Shown here: one piece after another, positions 55,889 through 64,000 of the stretch
How the letters are laid out: each line of letters begins with the position of its first letter
Numbering within the stretch: position 1 is the stretch's first letter
From: Macrocystis pyrifera
Lineage: Eukaryota; Sar; Phaeophyceae; Laminariales; Laminariaceae
DNA: 64,000 nucleotides
Reading direction: 5' to 3'
NCBI GenBank assembly: GCA_031763025.1
Contig: JASSKH010000030.1
Coordinates: forward strand, 2,673,197-2,737,196
The notes under the pieces: model-generated
Database searches by the model: none
What the model was told of the DNA's origin: nothing
What the model saw: the letters and a program-made list of their open reading frames with translations, nothing else
Program-made: the position numbers and the translations under genes

Positions 55889-55987
55889 CGGGGGACCATA
55901 GTAAATAGGACCAAATATTGTTCGTAAAAACAGGTAAATATATAGTTTTTTGTGCAACTCGTAGGTCCTATTAACTATGGTCCCCCG
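55889..55987 (+). mobile_element. MITE family 1, copy 4
   Basis: CGGGGGACCATAGTAAATAG at the left, CTATTAACTATGGTCCCCCG at the right, flanked by TA on both sides (55887–55888, 55988–55989). The core is rich in TAAAAA and AAATATATA. Confidence 0.8.
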
Positions 55988-56204
55988 TAATACACGCATC
56001 CTGTACGTGTACGTACGTGTACGTACGCACTATGCCCAACGATGTAGAGCACAAGGCATATACTCATCGATCCTTCAACTACAGCAGTAGCACTCGGAAA
56101 GGACACCCGTGGTGGCGAAGAAAGCTGTTTTTCCCAAATGTGATACGTCTCTATCGTAGCTCCATTCGGCCACCTGCTTCCGGCGTAAGAACAACCCTAC
56201 TGGG

Positions 56205-56232
56205 ACTGACTGACTGACTGACTGACTGACTG
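56205..56232. repeat. ACTG tetranucleotide repeat, seven copies
   Basis: Seven perfect ACTG copies ending at CCGTCCCG. Confidence 0.85.
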
Positions 56233-56293
56233 CCGTCCCGTTTAGGTGGACAAACCGCCAGAAATTAGTGCAGATTCATTTACAGCAGTATTA

Positions 56294-56401
56294 CGGGGGA
56301 CCATAGCAAATTGGACCAAATTTTGTTCAAGAGTGAAAAAAATAGGGAAATATATAGGTTTTTGCTTGTACCGTAGGTGCTATTTACTATGGTCCTCCCC
56401 G
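56294..56401 (+). mobile_element. MITE family 1, copy 5
   Basis: Ends CGGGGGACCATAGCAAAT and TTTACTATGGTCCTCCCCG, flanked by TA. It is slightly longer because of an AAGAGTGAAAAAA insertion in the core. Confidence 0.75.
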
Positions 56402-57015
56402 TAATAGTACATCTTTATGTCCGGCGCGGTTCTAAAAAGGGTCAACCTTTCAACCTACTATACACCGCCCGTCCTGCGTGTTGCCCTGTTCCGTCCATCG
56501 TGCTCCACCTGCGCCCTTAATAATATTCTCAGATGTATCTATGCTACGGCGGGGGGTGTTACGTATAGGACCGCATACATCACCTATTATTATGTGCATG
56601 GCTCCTCTTCTCACTTGATAGGGTCTTTTTTTTTTTTACACCTAAATCTCCCCCGCCCCCAAAAAAAAAAACGGGTTGCGATAAACAACAACAACAAAAA
56701 TGGACGCGTGAAACCTGGGCTCGTATGTCGTCGATATATATATATATTTACATCTACCTTGTTTCGAATTTACCATATATGTATATATGGTATTTTCTAA
56801 AAAAACAAAAATTGGGATCGGTGTCGTCGATATTGGGTAGTTCTTCACTTAAAGGCGGGAACACCTCCAGTCAGAAACGGACTCTTAAACCTCGGCCTGT
56901 CGTAAACACGTAACAACAGCCTGTTCTGACGTTACAAAGGGAGCTATGGGCCGGGAGCTATGGGCCGAATTGACACACGACACGAAATTGGAACGTGGGA
57001 ACGTGTGGTGAGGCT
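56402..57015. other. No gene seen; T/A runs and TA repeats
   Basis: Includes a T run near 56627–56637, an A run near 56662–56671 and TA-rich stretches at 56735–56790. Frames here are low complexity. Confidence 0.5.
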
Positions 57016-57107
57016 AACCCCTTTAGTACAGCAGTCCCGATTTGGGGACAAACCAGTATAATTCCGAGTGATTCGTCCCCAAAACGGGACTGCAGTACTA
57101 AAAGGGT
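57016..57107. mobile_element. MITE family 2, well-preserved copy
   Basis: The left half AACCCCTTTAGTACAGCAG runs to TTTGGGGACAAACCAG. The right half mirrors it with CGTCCCCAAAACGGGACTG and AGTACTAAAAGGGT. The palindrome arms are about 40 bp around a short centre. Confidence 0.75.
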
Positions 57108-58534
57108 CAAGCTTTATTTTTTGCCAATCCGCCGGAGGATAATATATATATATATATAGTTCGAAATATGTATTCAGCAAACAAAAGTGGGATTCTCATT
57201 GTCTTCACTGAGTACCTCCTCGTTTCAGTTAGACAAGATTTGGACAAAAAACATGTTATACATTTATAATATCTGCGTCTCAGCAAAAAAGCAGCGGTAG
57301 CAGTGGGATTGCGTTAAACGTCTGGCCCACGTATTACAGCATCGGGTGCCATATTATTGTTCGAGTCTTTAAGCCCTGTTCGTCGTTTTTTTTTTCCTTT
57401 ATTTTCAAACTTCCAAATTTACCAATTTGCAAATTTACCAATTTGCAAATTCACCAATTTGCAAATTTACAAATATGCCGCCAAGGGGCGGTTGCTGCTG
57501 CTGGCAAAAGGCAAAACCCTCCTTGAGAAGGAAAATTGAAAAATTGGAAGAACAGAAAGTAATATTTGGAATTTTGGAAACAAAAAAAAAACAGTTGCAT
57601 TTTTGAAAATTCCGGTCGTTGCAAGCCGAGCAGACTCACCGAGAAAATGTTGGTCTTCTCTTGTTCGTCACGAAGTCGTTCGTAGCAGTAGCACCCAGAA
57701 ACCTGCCAACAAGAAAAACGTCCCATTTAACTCGAAGAATAACACGGATAAGTGGGATGGAAATAAAAACGAAGCAGAAAAACTGTTGTGTGAATGCATA
57801 CAGTTTTCCCTTTTTCGAATGTTCACGTTAATGGTTCAAGTCAAGCCTCAGTGTCTAAATTTGATGTTGGCGAGATACTAAATTTGACATTTTTTTATCA
57901 TCGGTGCTGTCGTATAATACCGCACCTACCTGGTGGAAGGAGTTAGATTTCGTGCAAACTGGCAGAGGTTTTTCCTTTTTTTCGTTCACCTTTCCTTGTT
58001 CTTGCTCTTTCTGGGAATTTGCTCAGAATATTTATGGGTGGTCAACGTTGAACTTCATGCTGCCTGCACATTGTCTGAAAAAATTGAAAAAGAAACGTTC
58101 AACTATTAATAGCCGTGAGGTCGAGAATTTTGTCGAGACTCATCCTTGCAAGCTGTGTGTGGCACTTAAATTTATAGTACGAAGTATGATATACTGCAGC
58201 TATTGACCACGTACGGGTTTTGTATAACCTTATGAAGGATGTATCTCTCATATGGAGTACGAAGCCTGTACTTAATCATGACTATGTTTGCCATCTGACA
58301 ACGTGAGGCGCTTGTTCCAATCATACCATGCACATGTGGAAGGGAAACTATCATCCAATGGCTTCAAACGTGGGAGATACTACGAATCAATCAGACCTGA
58401 ATAATTGGCCAAACCACGCCGAGATATTCAGTCGCCCTCATGAATTGACTCCGCAAACTGACTCCTATTCGACGTTTCACCAATCCAATATGAAAGGGCG
58501 GCATTCTTCACACACGCCTTTACCAATCAAAACC
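57108..58534. other. No gene seen; includes a 16-bp tandem repeat
   Basis: 57414–57473 holds about four copies of an AATTTACCAATTTGCA word. Several open frames of 60–100 codons exist, but none has a recognisable domain, splice context or GC rise like the proposed exons elsewhere. Confidence 0.4.
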
Positions 58535-58646
58535 TAACCGTTTTTTCCCATTTAGGACTGCAATCCCGTTTGGCGGACAAACCAGTTAAATTCTAAGTAG
58601 TTTTTCCCCAAAAGGGGACTTCGGCGTTATAATACGAAACAGGGTT
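58535..58646. mobile_element. MITE family 2, diverged copy
   Basis: TTTAGGACTGCAATCCCG with GGCGGACAAACCAGTT, mirrored by CCCCAAAAGGGGACTTCGG and ending near AGGGTT. Confidence 0.55.
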
Positions 58647-58700
58647 GATCACTCCTTTTGCTTTTCCAGCCCACCTCGTGCAGTGCCCGACAGCACTTGT

Positions 58701-58795
58701 AGCCCGTTTTTTTTACTGCAGTCCCGTTTTGGCGACTAAACGCTTGGAATTAGAGTGGTTCGTCCCCCAACCAGGACTGCAGCACCCTCAGGGCT
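58701..58795. mobile_element. MITE family 2, copy
   Basis: AGCCCGTTTTTTTTACTGCA then GTCCCGTTTTGGCGACTAAA and CGCTTGGAATTAGAGTGG; the right half CCAGGACTGCAGCACCC. Confidence 0.65.
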
Positions 58796-58834
58796 AATTT
58801 AAGAATCTCCTACTTTGGTTTTGGCTCGCAGCTC

Positions 58835-58927
58835 AACCCTTTCAGTACCGCAGTCCCGTTTTGGGGACAAATCACTTGTAATTAGACTGGTTTGTCCCCA
58901 AATCGGGACTGCGGTACTAAAGGGGTT
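58835..58927. mobile_element. MITE family 2, best copy (93 bp)
   Basis: AACCCTTTCAGTACCGCAG and GTTTTGGGGACAAATCACTT are mirrored by GGTTTGTCCCCAAATCGGGA and CTGCGGTACTAAAGGGGTT. The near-perfect arms of about 40 bp show the family structure best. Confidence 0.8.
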
Positions 58928-59288
58928 CATGTGATGCCAACGTTGGCTATTGTATAGAATGTAGAGTGGCGTCCTCGCTGAGCACAAATGTTGAACTGTA
59001 CCAGTACACCAATATAGGAACGTTGTTTTCTGCCTGAAATTCTCAACTGCGTCACATTTCTTAAGACAACGTATGTACTACAGTAATAATATGTTCTAAC
59101 AATATTACAGGAGGTTTTCTCTCGGCGGCCTTATAAGCACACTTCCAGAGTATCTGTTTGCACAGGAATTTTCGGGAGATGAGACCAAACGGGTTAATCG
59201 GCTTGCCATGAGAAAAACTACTTGGAATTAGTATGGGCGGTAGTAGTAAAAGATAAGACCACGTCAGAGATAAGACCACGTCTACCTT
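58928..59288. other. No gene seen
   Basis: Noncoding between two MITE copies. A 17-bp direct duplication around AGATAAGACCACGTC lies near 59250–59281. Confidence 0.5.
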
Positions 59289-59382
59289 AATCCATTTAGT
59301 ACTGCAGGGTACAGAGACCTAAACCTGACACTAATAGCAAGTGTTTCGTCCCTACAATGGGACTGCACTCCTAAACAGGTTA
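59289..59382. mobile_element. MITE family 2, diverged copy
   Basis: AATCCATTTAGTACTGCAGG at the left, TTTCGTCCCTACAATGGGAC at the right and ending AGGTTAA. The left arm is damaged. Confidence 0.55.
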
Positions 59383-59897
59383 AAATGGGTACCCCACTGC
59401 TGCAACAAGCCATCCGTAGTCACAGGTCCCCCCTCCCCGGTATAGTGCATGCCTTCACATCTACCGCGCAGAGGACTCAGCGTTTTCCAACCTGCTCGAC
59501 GATTCGCGTCGAATCTTCTGACAGGAAAACTCCACTTGTCTCTCAGCGGGTAGGAAAAGTCTCGGATGTACATCTCTGACGGTGTAAATGAACCGAAGTT
59601 CATGTGTCTCCCAGCGTCTCTCGGCGTGTGTAGAAAATGCTAAAAAACAAGGTCGTGATCTAGACGTAGTATTCTACTGTAGATCGTGATTTTTGGCTGC
59701 AATCAAGATCGTGATTCTAGACTTTGTGATCAAGACTGTGCTCTTCAAGATCGCGATCCAGACTGCGACCAGCATCGTCTATGTACCCGTCAATGTGTGC
59801 ACACACATACACAAACATATACATATATAACATATATATATATGTATATATCTCCGTTAGCACTTAAGCTCAAACTCAAGCTCAAGCTCAGGCTCAC

Positions 59898-60087
59898 CGT
59901 CGAGAAGACGAACTCCCCGCACGTCCCCCCGGGGTCCCGCCCCGGATCGTCGCACTCCAAGGTGGTGCACTTCTCCAGGCTGTCTCCAGTGGTACAGGGG
60001 CAGTGGAACTCGTCGCCCGCCTCGGGGCAGATGCCGCTCCCGGACTCGCAAGCGTCCAACGTGTAGTTCAGAATAGGGCTCAGGTAG
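59898..60087 (-). CDS. Possible cysteine-rich exon of a secreted or surface protein
   Basis: On the minus strand, acceptor CGTCAG precedes 60087 and donor ACG|GTGAGC follows 59898, enclosing about 63 codons. They include NYTLDACESGSGICPEAG, FHCPCTTGDSLEKCTTLECD and GGTCGEFVFSTVS. Eight Cys in a compact stretch and one NYT sequon suggest an extracellular domain. The stretch is distinctly GC-rich. Upstream (to the right) the frame runs into a Pro-rich region from poly-G DNA, and downstream into Ser/Leu repeats from GAGCTT words; both are likely noncoding. No partner exons were found, so it could be a lone exon, a pseudogene piece or chance. Confidence 0.35.
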
Positions 60088-60123
60088 CTGACGTTTATGT
60101 TTTGTGTAGGTTCGGAGGGGAGG

Positions 60124-60124
<1 letters not shown>

Positions 60125-60174
<50 letters not shown>

Positions 60175-60290
60175 GGAAGAGGGGGGAGAGAGCGAGGGGA
60201 GGAGGGGAGGGAGAGCGCGGGGGGGGGGGGGGGGGGGGAGGGAGGGGAGGGGGAGGGGGGGGGGTGGGAGGTCATGGGGGAACGAAAGGT

Positions 60291-60326
<36 letters not shown>

Positions 60327-60328
60327 GG
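60125..60328. repeat. Poly-G tracts, including one run of about 49 G
   Basis: G runs at 60125–60173, about 60220–60238 and about 60290–60325, separated by GGGAGG-type purines. Such runs are prone to sequencing and assembly length error, and the lengths should be treated as approximate. Confidence 0.85.
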
Positions 60329-60329
60329 T

Positions 60330-61139
60330 GTACTCGATATCATGCATGGCCGTGGCCGTATGACCATAGACCCGGGATCGATAAGAGAGAGGATGGGAGA
60401 GGGAGGGGGGGGGGGAGTAGAGGAGATGGGCGTTCGAGGGGGAGTTGGGGAGGGGCCCATTGCCATGCATGGCCGTGGTAATCAAGAGCATTGATCCTCG
60501 CACCCCTACAATGCCGGAACGGAGCACGTCGGGTTTGCACTGACTAGGCAGGCATAGCTCTTGAATGCACCAAAAAGCGTGCGAAGCGTCGCGAGATATT
60601 CCGCGAGAGTCGTCATGATGAAGCATGAGCTGCAACATCCCACTTAAGACACGCTTGTGAGGCGGACTTGGGCACGTTCTGCGTACATTTTTGGCGCGTT
60701 GATGACGGCGTCGAATGAACTGATGTGTTGTCCGGTGTGACCACTTCCGGAGAGAGGCAGCAATGGTTGTACCACTGTATGTACCTGCCTCGTGGGTGCC
60801 TCACCATATACCGGTATGAGGGCTCGAGACTTTGAGATGGGCATTGTCGGAGTGGGGGAAAAAAAAAAAAAAAAACAATATGTACTTTAATATAATAAAC
60901 TTTTGAATACTGAAATAAATATCAAGTGTATATTATATTTTCGTCCATAATGATAGAAAGCGTAAAAACACAGCAGTTCGCACATACATAGAGACATGTA
61001 CCGACGTCACCCGCGGTAAAAAAAGGTACGGACACCATAATACGTAAGATAGAGAATGTGTGACGTCACACCCTGGTAGATGACGTCACACGTGTCATCA
61101 TCCATCCCGAGATATGTTCTTACGCCAGCATAGCTAATA
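60330..61139. other. No gene seen
   Basis: The strand is purine-rich to about 60450, then mixed sequence with an A run near 60860–60876. There are no supported coding frames. Confidence 0.45.
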
Positions 61140-61238
61140 CGGGGGACCATAGTAAATAGGACCAAATCTTGTTGGTAAAAATAGGTAAATATATAGGTTT
61201 TTATCTATACCGTAGGTCCTATTAACTATGGACCCCCG
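61140..61238 (+). mobile_element. MITE family 1, copy 6
   Basis: CGGGGGACCATAGTAAATAG at the left, CTATTAACTATGGACCCCCG at the right, TA on both sides. Confidence 0.8.
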
Positions 61239-62143
61239 TAATAGAAACGTTTTGCAAACAACACATCGACCAAGAACAGCCAGAAACGGTGGGGACGCAC
61301 GCAAAAAAAAAAACTTTTTTTTTTTTTTTTTCTACTCTCTCGCTCTCCCTGTATCGCTCAACGCACGTTCATGTTTTCAACGCGCCAGAATAGGAAACCG
61401 CCGCGTCAAAAAAAGTTTCAACGAACTGCTGTGCGTACGAGGCAAGTAGCTCCCACTCTGAAATACAGGGACAGGTTGATACCTGGTACTACTCTGTCCC
61501 TGATTATAATGACCGACTTTACCTGATTTTAGCGTTAAAATTGTCGTTCTATGTTGGGACAGATTGGTATTCGAGCAATGCCAACGGTGGTATACGGGGG
61601 GGGGGGGGGGGGCCTTAGCATCACTTGTGGGTTCCATTTTCACATGAGAGGAAGAGCTCAAAATGTATCACCCGAGAAATATCGTCGGAAAACAAAAACA
61701 AAAAACGTTCCCTATCGCTACGTACGTAGCCCTAAAGATAAAAAATAGCGGTGACGTTCTCGCGGTATTAATACTGCCTGTACACCCACCCGCCGGTTGG
61801 GGTTTGCAGTCGTTTTGTTTTGGCCCGGCCTTTTCTGGCCTGTTGAGAGCTCCTCAAAGCGAGAAATCTACCTCACAAGGTTAGCATGACGCTTTTTTAA
61901 GTGTTTTTTTTTTTGTTCTACTGTAGGGGCTATACGTATACATGCAGCGCATAGAAACGTTGGTTCGGGTTGCGCCGACAAAATTGCTTCGGAGCCCTTT
62001 CTTATCATGCGAGGAGCTCAGAACACGACGCACCCACTACCCTGCCGTGCGATTGCTCTGCGCCCGGCGGATAAGCCGGTCAGAAAGCACTGCCCCAGAA
62101 GGCGAAAGTTGCGAGCCCGTATCGTGGGACGAGTCTACTATTG
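61239..62143. other. No confident gene; T run, G run and a GC-rich patch
   Basis: A/T run near 61303–61331 and a G run near 61597–61612. A GC-rich patch at about 61955–62130 has open frames on both strands but no splice sites or motifs that persuade me. Confidence 0.4.
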
Positions 62144-62242
62144 CGGGGGTCAATAGTTAACAGGACCTATGGTGTAGACAAAAAACTATATATTTCCCTA
62201 TTTTTACTAACAATATTTGGTCCTGTTTACTATGGTCCCCCG
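62144..62242 (-). mobile_element. MITE family 1, copy 7 (opposite orientation)
   Basis: CGGGGGTCAATAGTTAACAG at the left and TTTACTATGGTCCCCCG at the right. The core TATATATTTCCCTATTTTTA is the reverse complement of the other copies. Confidence 0.8.
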
Positions 62243-62266
62243 TAATACTGTGAGCAGACAAGAGTT

Positions 62267-62455
62267 ACCCCAACGGTCCTTGCTTACATTTCCTCCCTGA
62301 TAATGGACGGAAATCTGATGGTCGTTAAGGTCTTCATATTTATACCCCAACGATCCTTACGCACATTTCCGCCCATTGTCACGGAGGGAAATATCGGGAC
62401 CGTTTCGTCTGCATGTTTCCACCCCCAACGGTCCACACATTCATTTCCGCGCACG
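62267..62455 (+). repeat. Tandem repeat, period 78 bp, 2.4 copies
   Basis: CCCCAACGGTCCTTGC (62267), CCCCAACGATCCTTACGC (62345) and CCCCAACGGTCCACAC (62423) are exactly 78 bp apart, each followed by an ACATTTCC/TCATTTCC word. A further CCCCTACGATCCTTACC lies near 62725. Confidence 0.7.
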
Positions 62456-63629
62456 ACGTTTTTTTTTTTTTTTTTTTCTTCCCTTTTTTTTTCTCGTTTC
62501 CTACTCATTATCTTAGCCCTGTTCTTGTTTCTCTCTCTTTTATTAATAGTCGTAACTCAGATGGATCCGAGGTCAATTATCAGGCCCACCTCTCGACTCC
62601 CCACTCCGAGGCTCGAGCCTTGCTTTTTTTTATCGCGACGAGACTTCAGCCCTTCCTTCCCTCGTCGACTCGGGTCGAAATTCTGGGTGGAAAACTGAGG
62701 ACTATTTCGTCTTAATATTTATTCCCCTACGATCCTTACCTTTTCTTTCTCTTTTTCTTTATCCTCTGGCGGATTGGTAAAAATGAAGCTTAATCTCACC
62801 ACACTTTCACGTCCAAATTTCGTGTCGTGCGTCAATTTAACCCATAGTTCCCGTTTAGGCCATCTCTTATGGGAGGGTTTTGAAAACAGAAAAACTTACC
62901 CGAAACTGTGTCTTATACGTGTTTTCACGTATTGTACACCCGGAGTCCGACCGAATCAGGCTCGCTCTTCTCGGAATACTTGCAGTCTTTTGGGGAGAGG
63001 TATCTAGACCCGTTTTTTTTTTTCTCCAGGGGAGTCGTTCGAAGTTTTTACGATGTTGTTCTTTTTAGACAAAAAACAACAAGGCATTTTCAGCTATATA
63101 TCGACGTTTCAGCAGAAAAAAGGGCCTCTTTTTCAGATAAATCGCGTCCGAAACTGACTAGAGGAAACTGGAGTGTATCCACAAATTTTCAAACTGCTGC
63201 CCCGAAGAAACGGCAAACGGCGTTGCATGTCTCTCGCAAAATGGCTGGTGGGACTCCAAGAAACGCGTGCTCGATTCGCCCGTTTCCCTGGTCAAACACG
63301 CCCGCGAAGGTGCTGAAACCTCGATTTGCAGAAATCAAAACCGGTTTGCCACAACAGACGGCCTTACGGTCCTTCCTGGTACCTTTTTCCGCCCGGATTC
63401 CAGACGGCAATATAAGGACCATTTCGAATTGATTTTCATACGAGAATGGTGATTATATTTCCATCCAAAGTTGTAAAGTTTAGTTCAAACCGTTGACACT
63501 GTCAGAAGGCACGCTTGCAAGACCCCCCCCCCCCCCCCATCTTTTTTTAACCTTTTCTCATTTTTTTCAAAAATCAACTAAACTAAAAAAAAAACTCGCA
63601 CAAGTTTTGGCTTTCTCTTTTTCGAACCC
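62456..63629. other. No confident gene
   Basis: A plus-strand frame at 62908–63432 (about 170 codons) is the longest. It has no recognisable domain, and part is T-run derived Phe. Motifs such as GGACCATTTCG recall the 78-bp repeat, so I favour repeat-derived sequence. A C run lies at 63525–63538. Confidence 0.4.
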
Positions 63630-63738
63630 TTTTATTTGAAGAAAATGGTCGAACAATTCCATTTAAAAAAACACTCGAATCAGTTTGGTTTTATTTTTTT
63701 CAAAACTTTTTATTTGAAGATGATGCTGGAACAATTTC
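63630..63738 (+). repeat. Direct repeat, spacing 78 bp
   Basis: TTTTATTTGAAG starts at 63630 and 63708, each followed about 9 bp later by GAACAATT. The spacing equals the period of the repeat at 62267. Confidence 0.5.
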
Positions 63739-64000
63739 TTTTTTGTTTCAACTTGAAAACAAACGGTATGAAATCGTGCTTACAGCCAAAATCACCATCA
63801 ATCCTCAGAAAGGCATAGCGCGACGGGGTTGTCGCCACCCTCTTTAGATATAACTTCACCCGAAACCATCCATCTACTGTCTCGGAAGGAACACACGCTT
63901 GCTTGGTTGCTTGCGGCAGAACCACAGCAGCAACACCTACTGTATCATTGCACACATGCGTTTTTTTCAGCCAAAATCACCTAAGAAGATAGAAACGGAC
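63739..64000. other. No gene seen to the window edge
   Basis: Mixed sequence with GCTTGCTTGGTTGCTTG words near 63897–63913. Nothing supportable as a feature. Confidence 0.45.

Noticed and set aside
59790..60638. 282-codon proline-rich minus-strand protein
   Set aside because: Most of it is the complement of poly-G and simple repeats. Only the 59898–60087 part looks like possible coding sequence.
61942..62160. GC-rich plus-strand frame of 72 codons
   Set aside because: It runs into MITE copy 7 at its end and has no splice site or domain to support a gene.
62908..63432. 174-codon plus-strand frame
   Set aside because: It starts at a non-ATG codon, contains T-run-derived Phe and repeat-like words, and shows no recognisable domain.

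Overview
This is eukaryotic nuclear DNA: coding blocks are GC-rich and split by GT–AG introns, the surrounding sequence is AT-rich and full of short repeats, and several eukaryotic transposon superfamilies are present. My guess at the lineage is a stramenopile alga, perhaps a brown alga, from the general texture (abundant CAG/CTG and TACAG-type triplets, a chromovirus, many foldback MITEs). That guess is inference with low confidence. No prokaryotic operon, CRISPR array, canonical tRNA or rRNA gene was found.

Layout. (1) 1–8.4 kb is single-copy. It holds three phase-compatible exons of a minus-strand gene for an acidic, probably membrane-associated protein (4349–7673) that runs off towards the left, plus small tandem and inverted repeats. 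(2) 8.4–55.5 kb is a direct tandem array of one ~12.3-kb unit: unit 1 (8438–20747), unit 2 (20748–43726, swollen by insertions) and unit 3 (43727–55460, truncated at its right end). Each unit carries one copy of a two-exon gene of unknown function. All three first exons are open and equal in length (919 bp). In exon 2, indels in one purine tract give three different C-termini, and only the unit 2 copy has the long basic tail. (3) 55.5–64 kb is single-copy and dominated by two MITE families, short tandem repeats, a possible cysteine-rich exon and very long G runs.

Mobile elements account for most of the length difference between units. Unit 2 carries an apparently full-length Ty3/gypsy chromovirus (37417–43176, LTRs identical by eye, TACT target duplication). 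It also carries a gag-only copia-type element with a half-tRNA primer site (32229–35448) inside an ATT microsatellite, and a 678-bp TA-flanked insertion. Unit 3 carries a PIF/Harbinger-like element (50566–51444), a hAT-like element with an 8-bp target duplication (51717–52967) and a rearranged, internally deleted chromovirus (53261–55300). Because the empty sites survive in the sister units, most of these insertions can be placed to the base.

The most notable observations are: the triplicated gene with three C-termini; a one-base frame offset at a T7 run between the best gag start codon and the long polyprotein frame; a template-switch scar in the second chromovirus; the gag-only copia element; a tRNA-like Pol III candidate RNA in units 1 and 2; and two palindromic MITE families with seven copies each. 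Sequence comparisons were made by eye. Expression, family identity and copy number outside the window were not tested.
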